From positions 1 through 22,072 of the forward strand of contig JBKHHW010000042.1 of NCBI GenBank assembly GCA_046538945.1: 22,072 bases of DNA, written 5' to 3'. The stretch is from JAEZKC01 sp046538945 (GTDB taxonomy: Bacteria; Fibrobacterota; Chitinivibrionia; Chitinivibrionales; Chitinispirillaceae). The notes under the pieces are model-generated. The model worked only from the letters and a program-made list of their open reading frames with translations, was not told where the DNA came from and did no database searches. Of this stretch, positions 15,393 through 22,072 are shown piece after piece (positions within the stretch are counted from its first letter, which is position 1; every line of letters begins with the position of its first letter). Made by a program: the position numbers and the translations under genes.

Positions 15393-16427
15393 TCAGAAAA
15401 ACATCTCTGCTGCAGGTTGACCCGCTTCATTTATCATCTCAACCCCTTTCTCAAGAATCGGATCTCTTCTGGCCGCTACATCTTCGACTGTGACCGTGAT
15501 TACCTTATCGGGAGCTATCCCGTTACCCTCTACAAGCTCCATATCGGATGTGTACTCGACCCATCTTGAAATACTGTAGTACCAGCCGTTGGGGAGCTGG
15601 CGGGAGATCGGATTCCCGGAGCTGCCTCCAGTCGTGTCTCCTATAACCGTGACGGACGGAATGTGTCTCATGTAGAGTACGAACATTTCGGTTGAACTGA
15701 AGCAGCCCCGGTCTGTGAGCAGCACTACCGGGCCGCTGTAGGTCCAGTCTGCAGGCCTGACGTAATAGGGGATTAACTGGCTGTGATCATCGTGTTCGGG
15801 ACCGTTTCTCCATTTGATGTAGGCTGCAAGTCTGGTTGAATCCGCAAAGCGGCTTGCAATGCGCTCTGCATTCTGGGAGTTTCCTCCGCCATTGTTTCTG
15901 ACATCAATTATTACACCTTTGCAATGGGTAAGAGTTTTGATGATCGGGTCGATTTCTCGTCCCCAGCCGTCTCCTTGAAACGAAACAATTCTTATGTAGC
16001 CCACTGAATCTGCAGTTTCACCGTAACCGATGTATCTGCTGGGAGTGATTTCAAGAGAACTTTTCAGATATGAGTGCACATTTTCTTCATCATAGAATGA
16101 TTCGCGGTTGGGGGGGTATCTTTGGAAACCATACCTTTCAGAATACAGATATACGTGGATATCACGGAGGCTTTGAAGCATTTCGCTGCAGGTCATAAAA
16201 AACAGGGAATCGGACATGCTTTCCGAAATACGTGGCCGATAGACGGAATAGATCGAATCCCAATCTATGTTCTTATGAGGAAAATAGGAGTAGAACCGGT
16301 CGAAGTCTTTCCAGAGAAGGTTGAAGCAGATATTTTTATCCTCCGCAGGATCAGGCCCGATGAGTAGGTCTGAACATCCGTACAGCAAACAAATTAGAAT
16401 TATCAGAAACGGCACGTTCCTGCTCAT
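15393..16427 (-). CDS. S41-family peptidase lipoprotein
   Basis: Predicted serine peptidase of the C-terminal-processing/tricorn-like S41 family, 344 aa. A signal segment ends in the lipobox LLYGC (Cys18), so it is probably membrane-anchored in the periplasm or on the surface. The catalytic core is visible: CKGVIIDVRNNGGG (169-182), then GPVVLLTDRGCFSSTEMF (232-249) with nucleophile most likely Ser244, and VIGDTTGGSSGNP (261-273). A region before the core (about 32-130) fits the N-terminal helical domain, but there is no PDZ domain. The dyad Lys of classical CtpA is not obvious, so a tricorn-type triad is possible. ATG 16427 follows the upstream barrel gene's TGA by one base (TGAGATG), with GAGGT inside that gene, so translation is coupled. 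The substrate is unknown. Confidence 0.9.
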   Translation of the reverse strand: MSRNVPFLIILICLLYGCSDLLIGPDPAEDKNICFNLLWKDFDRFYSYFPHKNIDWDSIYSVYRPRISESMSDSLFFMTCSEMLQSLRDIHVYLYSERYGFQRYPPNRESFYDEENVHSYLKSSLEITPSRYIGYGETADSVGYIRIVSFQGDGWGREIDPIIKTLTHCKGVIIDVRNNGGGNSQNAERIASRFADSTRLAAYIKWRNGPEHDDHSQLIPYYVRPADWTYSGPVVLLTDRGCFSSTEMFVLYMRHIPSVTVIGDTTGGSSGNPISRQLPNGWYYSISRWVEYTSDMELVEGNGIAPDKVITVTVEDVAARRDPILEKGVEMINEAGQPAAEMFF

Positions 16428-16428
16428 C

Positions 16429-17145
16429 TCAGAACCTCACTGCAGCTTTGAGGAAAATGCCGTCAGAGCCGGATTTGATCTGTAAATGTCTTTTGAATGA
16501 AAAGTAATCCACTCTGTAGATAAATATCAATCCGTACCGTTCTGTGATATCATAGGATAGCTCAAAGTCGTTACGGATGCAGATCATATTATGAATACTT
16601 CCCCAGAAACGATCCGGGTTGAAACGGTAGAGGTTGTATGCCGGGCGCAGCACCAGGGCTACAAGCCCATAAGAGGTCTCGTTGCTGATGATTAGTTTGT
16701 CAGTAAATGAATAAGCTCCTCCTACCAGAGCAGAAAATCCAACTCTGGCACCATAGTGCTCGTTATAGGGAATGATCCCTTTGTAACCGAAAGCTGAAAC
16801 GGAGGCTCCTGCGTAAAGATTGAGATTTTCAGTAAGGTAGGGGAGTCTTCTGCTGTAGTCGTATCTCAGATCAAGCTCGGAAATGGTATAATCGTCGAAC
16901 AGTAACGGGTGAGAAAGATCTGAACCGAGAGAAAAAACAACAGATCCCCTGTGACAGGATACGGGGCTTTGGTAAGCGTGGCTGATCGATACTGGGATCC
17001 GGAACCCGGAGCATTTCACATGTGATATCTGATCATCTCTGATTGCGAAATGTTCTGCCGCGGCACCAATGAAGATTTGATGCCCGGCGGATGCTACGGT
17101 GCAGAAGATTAATATTACCGGGAGCGTTTTAGTCTGTATGAACAT
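16429..17145 (-). CDS. Secreted, beta-barrel-like protein of unknown function
   Basis: No named family is recognised. The protein has many short amphipathic strand segments separated by turns (LNLYAGASVSAFGYKG, ARVGFSALVGGAYSF, YGLIFIYRVDYFSF) and ends in LKAAVRF, a terminal Phe as in outer-membrane beta-barrels. I start it at ATG 17145 (MFIQTKTLPVILIF…), which gives a normal signal peptide with cleavage after TVASA. The longer form from ATG 17181 adds 12 residues that do not look like a signal. Neither start has a clear ribosome site. The mature part would be about 220 aa, enough for 8 to 10 strands. The S41 peptidase gene begins 1 bp after its stop, so the two proteins probably work in the same envelope process. 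Confidence 0.72.
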   Translation of the reverse strand: MFIQTKTLPVILIFCTVASAGHQIFIGAAAEHFAIRDDQISHVKCSGFRIPVSISHAYQSPVSCHRGSVVFSLGSDLSHPLLFDDYTISELDLRYDYSRRLPYLTENLNLYAGASVSAFGYKGIIPYNEHYGARVGFSALVGGAYSFTDKLIISNETSYGLVALVLRPAYNLYRFNPDRFWGSIHNMICIRNDFELSYDITERYGLIFIYRVDYFSFKRHLQIKSGSDGIFLKAAVRF

Positions 17146-17212
17146 AGTATGCTGGCCAAAGTGTAAAAAAAATGAACTCATAATTGGCTAGAGCGGATAA
17201 TTGGAATAGAAT

Positions 17213-17238
17213 CAGCCCGGCATACAACTGTCGGGCTG
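17213..17238 (-). terminator. Hairpin after the small barrel-like gene
   Basis: CAGCCCG (17213-17219) and CGGGCTG (17232-17238) are perfect inverse complements with a 12-nt loop. The stem begins 18 nt after the stop at 17257 of the upstream gene. On the transcribed (minus) strand it is followed by ATTCTATTCC, a moderately U-rich run. It probably separates the small barrel gene from the barrel/peptidase pair. Confidence 0.6.
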
Positions 17239-17256
17239 CAATAATAGGTTGTGAAA

Positions 17257-17691
17257 TTAGAAAGTGTACCGGATTGACAGAGCACCGTCATATCCGAATC
17301 CTCCTCCACTGAGAAGACCGATCATCGGGCGTGTATCGAGACTGAGAAGAATCGGGACACCCGTAGTGTTGAAATTGTATTCGATGCCAATCTGACCGCC
17401 CACACTCAGATTCATTCCTCCATCCCAGAGAGAAAGCTGGGCCCCCGGACCGGCATACCAGTTCAGGCCGTTGGTGATGTTCCAGCGCCAGTGATACAGT
17501 CCGGCGATGCCAATGCCACCACCCCAGCCCAGATCTACCTCTAAACGGTTTGAGGAACTCAGTGGTTTCTGATAAGTAACTTCCGCATTTCCGCCGAATG
17601 GCCCACCACCGAGCCGCAGACCGATTGCGTCCGCCATTGCATTCGAGCTCAAAAGGGCTGTTATGGAAATCAAAAAAATGATCTTTTTCAT
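17257..17691 (-). CDS. Small secreted barrel-like protein
   Basis: Predicted exported protein of 144 aa. The N-terminal 21 residues are a textbook signal peptide with cleavage after NAMADA or nearby. The mature 120 residues are Gly-rich with alternating strands (LRLGGGPFGGNAEVTY, LEVDLGWGGGIGIAGLYHW, GGQIGIEYNF) and end in LSIRYTF, the C-terminal aromatic of outer-membrane barrels. This fits a small eight-stranded barrel, similar in outline to short OmpX/OmpW-like or Fibrobacterota-specific proteins; I cannot assign a family. AGGGA precedes ATG 17691 by about 8 nt. It has its own promoter and a downstream hairpin, so it is probably monocistronic. Confidence 0.82.
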   Translation of the reverse strand: MKKIIFLISITALLSSNAMADAIGLRLGGGPFGGNAEVTYQKPLSSSNRLEVDLGWGGGIGIAGLYHWRWNITNGLNWYAGPGAQLSLWDGGMNLSVGGQIGIEYNFNTTGVPILLSLDTRPMIGLLSGGGFGYDGALSIRYTF

Positions 17692-18057
17692 GGTATCGTC
17701 CCTGTCTCTTTCAGGTTTGTAGTGTATCTGTACCCGGTTCAGTCATCAGAGTAATATAAAAAGAAAACAGTGTAACAGAAATATTTATATTTTGGAAGAT
17801 TTTCTTGTTGGAGCAGAGTATTTCTGAGATCTTTCATTTAGATCTGAGTCCCGGCATGCATGTTGCATCCACCTTGTACTGATCATTTTCCATTCTAATT
17901 ATTCAGGAGGCATTTGCACTCGTTCCCTATATGAGAGCTGAGGAATCAGTTTTCTACCTTGCGCTCAAGCAGAACAGGCAGTCCAGAGATGAGACGCTGG
18001 AAGCGGTTGTGGAGCTGATTAGACTTCATGCATATGGAGAGCATCTTTTCCGGGTTC
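17692..18057. other. Intergenic stretch, 366 bp
   Basis: The first 190 bp are AT-rich and carry the promoter of the small barrel gene near 17753-17781. From about 17883 to 18068 the plus strand has an open frame that looks like a decayed hemerythrin domain. I see no RNA gene and no convincing terminator for the fibro-slime gene that ends at 18058. Confidence 0.7.
17753..17781 (-). promoter_or_regulatory. Predicted promoter of the small barrel-like gene
   Basis: On the minus strand TATATT (17753-17758), five of six matches to the -10 consensus, lies 17 nt downstream of TTTCTG (17776-17781), a weak -35. The leader to ATG 17691 would be about 55 nt. The surrounding AT-richness raises the chance of a spurious match. 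Confidence 0.4.
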
Positions 18058-18068
18058 TTATCTTTTAA
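17883..18068 (+). pseudogene. Degraded hemerythrin (HHE)-domain fragment
   Basis: Reading plus frame from 17883, after an in-frame TGA, to TAA at 18066-18068 gives about 61 codons. The core, from codon 17907 onward, reads EAFALVPYMRAEESVFYLAL then KQNRQSRDETLEAVVEL. This resembles the HHE cation-binding family, where a segment like LVPHMRAEE-x-FYPAL supplies metal ligands. Here the expected His is Tyr and the expected Pro is Leu. The first helix with its His is missing, as is the following EEH pair. There is an upstream stop and no usable ribosome site for ATG 17931 (AGGAGG is 20 nt away). The end overlaps the fibro-slime gene by 11 bp. The recognition is by eye and could be chance. Confidence 0.4.
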
Positions 18069-19587
18069 CAGCAATCTTGAGCCGCCGCTGGGTTTTTTCC
18101 CCGTCATAGTACTGTGCGTTGATCTTTACCAGATATGTCCCGTTACCTACTTTCCGACTGCTTCTGTTCTTCACATTCCAGTAAATGCCGAAAAGTCCAC
18201 TCTGCCCGGCACTCTTCAGAGGAAGCTTCGTAGCGACTAGATTTCCGGTTGCATCGTAAATGTCGGCAGCTCCGTAGTTGTCGGTTCCTGGGATCTGACG
18301 GAGCGGAATTCGGGAATAGAGACTGACCACTGCCCCCTTGGTATTGCCATCAAGAACCGGGCCATAGACCTGCCTGACCCTTTCATCCAGTTCCTTGTCA
18401 GGTGAAACGGGAACGGGATACCCTGCGACTTCTATGCTTGATTTCCGGTCTATTTTCACCGGAACCCGCGAAGCCAGCCTCGGAGTTCTGCCTTCTGTAT
18501 CGATTACAAAACGACTGCCCATCCTGAAACCGATGCTGTCTGTCTGATGCTGATCGGGGTCATCCATTTTCACAAGTATTCTGACCGAGGTGATATAGTC
18601 GTTTCTGCATTCTCCGTCATACTCGGAGCCTGTCAGAAGATTTTCACCTTTACTCCAGTATGTAAAAGCACTGTCAGGCGTTCCTGCGAGAAGTTCTGAA
18701 CAAGCGACAGGGGTATTGAATGTCAGTACTAAAGTATCTCTCCGGGCACTTCCAAGCCTCGGTTTGAAATCGGCGTTTTTGACCATGGGGCCCCTCTTGT
18801 CCCAGAGAGTGATCATGTTGGTGGTGATCTTGATACGGCTGTTGGATGTATGACGTTCAGCGTAATAAAAATCGAGAGGATACACTTCGCCTTCAATTAA
18901 ACCAAGAGCGTTTCCCAGACTGTCCATATCGATAGTCCCGCTGACTGCATTGTGGATACCGCCAAGGTCAAGCACAAGCCTTCCATTAACAAATGTCCAA
19001 ACATCATCGTCGCCCATGAAATCGAAAACCATGTCTTTGCGGTAAATGAAATATGTGTGCATTTCCATGGTGAATGCGAAGTTGTGGTCGTAGCCTTCAG
19101 GTTCATTGCCGAACCCTTTTCCGTCAAGCCAAAAAAATTCCGGTGTTCCGTTCGAGCCGCTCCTTTCGAAACTGTACAATCCGTCTCCGATATGCAGAAA
19201 TGGTAGCGAGTCCTCAATTACAATATTTTTGAATGTGGTGTCGTGATCAGCTGTTGCGACAGTTGCGTCTGCTCCCAGACGATCAGTGTATTCGGGGATG
19301 CTTGAGTCTCCGGGGACCCACGGAGTGAACCATTTGTCGATAAAAAGGTTGAAAAAAGGCTGTCTGCCCAGAACCGGCTTGCGTTGGGAGTTCAGCGTAT
19401 CGGCCACCATCCCGGTATAAAGACCAGATCTGTTGTCCGGATTGAACTCCGGATTGCTTCCGTCTGCATGGAAATCATAAAACGTGACCGGTGCCCACAT
19501 AGTGTCTGCATATCCGGTGTCAGCCTGAGCTAGTGCGCCGGTGATACAGACCATTACCATCAGATAAAATTTTGATTGTTTGTTCAT
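18058..19587 (-). CDS. Fibro-slime domain secreted protein
   Basis: Secreted protein of 509 aa from ATG 19587. The start is chosen because AAGGAG lies 9 nt upstream; that same sequence is part of the longer TTG-initiated frame (19605), which is therefore unlikely. The signal peptide ends near ALAQA (17-21). The fibro-slime domain (TIGR02148; PA14-like) covers about 33-257, and the core MVFDFMGDDDVWTFVNGRLV with the following DLGGIHNAVSGTIDMD is its hallmark. Residues 270-380 form a strand-rich linker domain. The last 75 residues (DIYDATGNLVATKLPL, then GNGTYLVKINA) resemble the FlgD-like/secretion-associated Ig domain found at the C-termini of Fibrobacterota and type IX cargo proteins. Fibro-slime proteins of Fibrobacter are linked to adhesion to cellulose. 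The gene lies 31 bp after the OmpA-domain gene. Confidence 0.93.
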   Translation of the reverse strand: MNKQSKFYLMVMVCITGALAQADTGYADTMWAPVTFYDFHADGSNPEFNPDNRSGLYTGMVADTLNSQRKPVLGRQPFFNLFIDKWFTPWVPGDSSIPEYTDRLGADATVATADHDTTFKNIVIEDSLPFLHIGDGLYSFERSGSNGTPEFFWLDGKGFGNEPEGYDHNFAFTMEMHTYFIYRKDMVFDFMGDDDVWTFVNGRLVLDLGGIHNAVSGTIDMDSLGNALGLIEGEVYPLDFYYAERHTSNSRIKITTNMITLWDKRGPMVKNADFKPRLGSARRDTLVLTFNTPVACSELLAGTPDSAFTYWSKGENLLTGSEYDGECRNDYITSVRILVKMDDPDQHQTDSIGFRMGSRFVIDTEGRTPRLASRVPVKIDRKSSIEVAGYPVPVSPDKELDERVRQVYGPVLDGNTKGAVVSLYSRIPLRQIPGTDNYGAADIYDATGNLVATKLPLKSAGQSGLFGIYWNVKNRSSRKVGNGTYLVKINAQYYDGEKTQRRLKIAVKR

Positions 19588-19618
19588 ATCCATCTGCTCC
19601 TTCAAAAAGGAATCATTT

Positions 19619-21076
19619 CTACTTTTTGATTATGACAAGGACCCTGCGGTTTTTGCGTTTGTTCTCCCGGGTATCATTGGGGTACAGAGGTCTTGTCTCA
19701 CCGTAACCGAATGTTTTAAGGCGTGAGTCCGGGATGTTCTCCTTTTGGACAAAATACCGTTTGACTGCATCGCAGCGAGCCTGTGACAGCTCGATATTGT
19801 TTTTGAACTTGGCCTTGAGTCTTCCTGTTATGGGGTCGTTGTCGGTATGGCCCTCTATGGTAACCGGACGCTCAGGATGTTTTCTTAAAAATATGGCTAT
19901 TTCTTTTAAAAGTGGTATCGCATCCTCGGGTAGTTCGGCACTTCCAGAGGCGAAATTGACGGCTGTTTCCTCCGCGAAAATGCGCACATACTCTTTTTCA
20001 TTCGCTACTGTAACTCCCTGCATATCTTCAAGCTTCCGGAGATCAGAAGTTTCATCTGCCGAACTGTCAATAGGGAAAGCATGTATTTCCTGAATTTCTT
20101 CCCGACTGCTGCCGATGGACCAGATCAGATAAAACGAATGGGAAGAGGCACCTTCACCTTCCGCCTTGATGTTGTACTGGTAAAAGGCTTTTGCGTTTCC
20201 TATGCCTTTTTGATAAGGAATCTTTGCTCCTGCAGCAAGCCCCCAGTATTCAAGAGTCCGCTCATCGAAGCCGATTTGACCCCACAATCCTACCATATTC
20301 AAAAACCAGTATCCTGCTCGACCTGCCAGACCCCATTCCACTTTTCTGTCGGTACGGTTTCCAGACCCGGAGGTGAAGTCTCGTGCACGGGCCCAGAAGT
20401 CGCGCAGATCAAGATCAACTCCGGTTTCTAAGGTACTGTCAGCGAAGCGTCCCGCCCAGGACAGTTTTAGCCCCTTGGAATAGGCCCCCGGCTCGCTGCC
20501 CATATTCGGAGCGATGAGATTGAGGGTGGATATTCCGAACAGGTGGTTATGGATTTTATTGTGTTCAAATAACCTCCAGGTCGCGCCAGCATCCAGCCCG
20601 ATGCCGAAAAGCGGGTCGCCGAAATTGGTCTGGGTTGCGAAATTGACGTTTGCTCCAAAACTGAGTGTTCGCCAGATGGTGCTGGCGTAGCTTATCATTG
20701 CGAAGTAGTTTGTGTTACTTATCTGATTTTCTCCTGCGATGATTCTGTTTTGTGTTTCATCAAAATGGGCACTGTTTACCATTCCGTCAAGTTCAGTCAC
20801 AATCGAAAGACCCAGAGCCTGATTTGAAAAGAGTGGAAGGGTGGCGCCGATTTCCGAGAGGTTGAAGGCACTCTGGAGAACAGATGAATAGGTTCCACGC
20901 AGTGTGATCCGATCCTCTTCGGCTATAAACGCGGGGTTGTTAAGCGGGGAGTGGTACCACAGCAGGTCACGCCATCGTCCGTTGAGAACGAATTCACCCG
21001 GAAGTCCGTCGCTGAACACAGGAGAAAAGATGCCAAGGAGGCAAATTGCGGATGCCGTGATGCACTTTTTCCTCAT
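19619..21076 (-). CDS. OmpA-domain protein with PorP/SprF-like barrel
   Basis: Predicted outer-membrane protein of 485 aa that also binds peptidoglycan. The start is ATG 21076, with AAAGGAG 6 nt upstream; the ATG at 21103 would place that site inside the gene. The signal peptide is MRKKCITASAICLLG with cleavage near VFS. Residues 23-320 form a barrel-like region; the early LWYHSPLNNPAFI segment and repeated strand-turn units recall PorP/SprF or PorV-type proteins. After a linker (325-365), the OmpA domain covers about 370-485. It includes NFASGSAEL, the VTIEGHTDND block, LSQARCDAVKRYF with Arg434, and NRRV. The fibro-slime gene follows 31 bp downstream with an identical AAGGAGCA ribosome site, so the pair is probably an operon. 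The type IX link is inference only. Confidence 0.88.
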   Translation of the reverse strand: MRKKCITASAICLLGIFSPVFSDGLPGEFVLNGRWRDLLWYHSPLNNPAFIAEEDRITLRGTYSSVLQSAFNLSEIGATLPLFSNQALGLSIVTELDGMVNSAHFDETQNRIIAGENQISNTNYFAMISYASTIWRTLSFGANVNFATQTNFGDPLFGIGLDAGATWRLFEHNKIHNHLFGISTLNLIAPNMGSEPGAYSKGLKLSWAGRFADSTLETGVDLDLRDFWARARDFTSGSGNRTDRKVEWGLAGRAGYWFLNMVGLWGQIGFDERTLEYWGLAAGAKIPYQKGIGNAKAFYQYNIKAEGEGASSHSFYLIWSIGSSREEIQEIHAFPIDSSADETSDLRKLEDMQGVTVANEKEYVRIFAEETAVNFASGSAELPEDAIPLLKEIAIFLRKHPERPVTIEGHTDNDPITGRLKAKFKNNIELSQARCDAVKRYFVQKENIPDSRLKTFGYGETRPLYPNDTRENKRKNRRVLVIIKK

Positions 21077-21169
21077 ACATTGCTCCTTTACAAGGTTCTG
21101 CATACTAGGCTCTATGTGTCAGCAGGATTCCTGAGTAGCTTTTTGGCTTAGCACGCTGCTCATTTTCAG

Positions 21170-21197
21170 TATATAATCACAGATCCAGAATAAACAA
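21170..21197 (-). promoter_or_regulatory. Candidate promoter of the OmpA/fibro-slime operon
   Basis: On the minus strand TTGTTT (21192-21197) is followed after 16 nt by TATATA (21170-21175). The predicted start, near 21163, would give a leader of about 85 nt to ATG 21076. Match quality is moderate. Confidence 0.4.
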
Positions 21198-21379
21198 CAG
21201 GGCATCAAAGTTTCGTGGTGGGCCATTTAACTGGATTCAAGCCAAAAATGAACCCCTGAACTTGAATGGAAACAATTCTTTATCTTAGGGCTACATACAG
21301 ACCGTATTTTTTCTGGACCCTGCATTATCAAATGAAGGTCACCAGGATACGTCAGTATGGACAATAAGAGTTCCCTCAA

Positions 21380-21430
21380 TCGGAATTTTCCGAAGAAAAA
21401 TGTTCTTTTGTTTTGACAGAATGTTCCGAA
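21380..21430. promoter_or_regulatory. Inverted repeat and second half-site around the glycosyltransferase promoter
   Basis: TCGGAATTTTCCGA (21380-21393) is a perfect inverted repeat with 6-bp arms. TTCCGAA recurs at 21424-21430 within the promoter spacer, 36 bp from the first copy. Sites flanking and overlapping the -35/-10 region are a usual layout for a repressor, but no regulator is identified. Confidence 0.35.
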
Positions 21431-21442
21431 ATGATTTATATA
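21413..21442 (+). promoter_or_regulatory. Predicted sigma-70 promoter of the glycosyltransferase gene
   Basis: A perfect -35 TTGACA (21413-21418) is followed by TATATA (21437-21442) after 18 nt, or TTATAT after 17 nt. Transcription would begin near 21450, giving a leader of about 110 nt before ATG 21560. Confidence 0.6.
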
Positions 21443-21559
21443 TGTGAATATATTTGATTTGACCCAAGCGAGTAGATCTATTCGCAAGAGGTTGTCATTT
21501 CGAAATCCCTTCCTTTCTCATTCCCAAACACTTATTTACCTTATAAAGGAGGCGCTATC

Positions 21560-22072
21560 ATGCGTGTCGCTCTTTTCTCGTGGGAATCTCTGCATTCATT
21601 CAAAATCGGAGGGCTGGGCGTTCATGTGACCGAGCTCGCCGCTGGTCTCGAACGACGGGAACATGACATTCATGTGTTCATCCGCCGCAAGCCAGGACAG
21701 AATACCTACGATCGGATAGATGGAGTTCACTACCACCGCGTGGACCATGGGATCAGTGACAACTTTGTCCAGTGCATGGATTGGATGTGTCAGGCTATGG
21801 CTCATCGCTTTCACGAGGTCACATCGCTTATCGGAAAATTCGAGCTGGTTCATGCTCACGATTGGCTTACCGGCAACGTGCTCAAGTACATAAGTGACGG
21901 TTTCGGCACACCTGGTGTCCTCACGATGCATTCGACCGAGTATGGCCGGGACGGTAATGTTTTTCATGATGGATTCGCCAGCTGGATCAGGGACGCCGAG
22001 GCTGCTGCTTGCCAGCACGCTAAAGTGGTGATTTCTGTCAGTGGCTTTCTGGCTGACGAACTTCAGCGGATT
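21560..22072 (+). CDS. Glycogen-synthase-like GT4 glycosyltransferase, 5' part
   Basis: Only the first 171 codons are inside the window and the gene runs off the end. The fragment is the N-terminal Rossmann domain of a GT-B glycosyltransferase. MRVALFSWESLHSFKIGGLG followed by VHVTELAAGLERREHDIHVF is the typical opening, with the Gly-rich loop that contacts the nucleotide-sugar. VHAHDWLTGNV and TMHSTEYGRDG are the next conserved blocks of glycogen/starch synthase-like GT4/GT5 enzymes. It probably elongates an alpha-glucan, such as glycogen, from ADP- or UDP-glucose, although GT4 also includes sucrose- and polysaccharide-forming enzymes, so the product is not certain. AAAGGAGG lies 7 nt upstream of ATG 21560, the strongest ribosome site in the window. 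It has its own promoter. Confidence 0.88.
   Translation, partial: MRVALFSWESLHSFKIGGLGVHVTELAAGLERREHDIHVFIRRKPGQNTYDRIDGVHYHRVDHGISDNFVQCMDWMCQAMAHRFHEVTSLIGKFELVHAHDWLTGNVLKYISDGFGTPGVLTMHSTEYGRDGNVFHDGFASWIRDAEAAACQHAKVVISVSGFLADELQRI

Larger units (their letters stand above)
21077..21559. other. Divergent intergenic region, 483 bp
   Basis: It separates the OmpA-domain gene (minus) from the glycosyltransferase gene (plus). It holds a candidate minus promoter near 21170-21197, a good plus promoter near 21413-21442, the inverted repeat TCGGAATTTTCCGA at 21380-21393 and a second TTCCGAA copy at 21424-21430. An open minus frame at 21227-21487 has no family resemblance and no ribosome site. 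No RNA gene was seen. Confidence 0.6.

Noticed and set aside
21227..21487. Minus-strand open frame of 86 codons in the intergenic region
   Set aside because: It crosses the predicted plus-strand promoter, lacks a ribosome site, and the translated sequence resembles no family.
21596..22018. Minus-strand open frame of 140 codons
   Set aside because: It is antisense to the glycosyltransferase gene, which has a strong ribosome site and conserved family blocks.

Overview
The window looks like chromosomal DNA of a Gram-negative, polysaccharide-degrading bacterium, most likely from the Fibrobacterota or the related Chitinispirillum/Chitinivibrio group. That placement is an inference. It rests on a fibro-slime domain protein, a lipoprotein GH9 cellulase, several outer-membrane barrel-like proteins, many signal-peptide lipoproteins, and a short RpoD-type sigma factor without region 1.1. 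I see no tRNA, rRNA, CRISPR array, transposase or phage gene.

Layout. Positions 1-73 may hold the 3' tail of a plus-strand gene. It faces a TraB/GumN-family gene (139-1638, minus) across a perfect hairpin (93-122). Next is a minus-strand sugar ABC importer operon in the order binding lipoprotein, MalF-type permease, MalG-type permease, MalK-type ATPase (5916 down to 1746), with overlapping or closely spaced genes and a recognisable promoter near 5965-5993. Divergent from it are an EFR1-type flavodoxin/ferredoxin gene, an unrecognised lipoprotein gene, a GH9 glycanase and an acyl-ACP thioesterase that overlaps the GH9 gene by 4 bp.

A minus-strand block follows: a PfkB-family sugar kinase, aspartokinase with a large hairpin between the two, and an AraC-family regulator. 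Divergent from the regulator are the sigma factor gene and a small cysteine-rich gene closely linked to it. Convergent to these is a minus-strand pair: a barrel-like secreted protein and an S41 peptidase lipoprotein. A further small barrel-like protein gene lies upstream of that pair. Positions 17692-18057 carry a promoter for the small barrel gene and, on plus, what looks like a decayed hemerythrin (HHE) fragment. An OmpA-domain barrel protein and a fibro-slime protein form a minus-strand pair (21076 to 18058). After a 483-bp intergenic region with divergent promoters, the window ends inside a glycogen-synthase-like GT4 glycosyltransferase gene (21560 onward).

How it fits together. The sugar importer, GH9 enzyme, PfkB kinase and glycosyltransferase suggest uptake and storage of plant-polysaccharide sugars. 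The OmpA/fibro-slime pair and the barrel proteins suggest cell-surface adhesion or secretion functions. I did not find a clearly new defence or mobile system. The most unusual items are the OmpA/fibro-slime operon, the GH9-thioesterase coupling, the hairpins placed at a constant distance after stop codons, the hairpin abutting the PfkB start, and the HHE relic.
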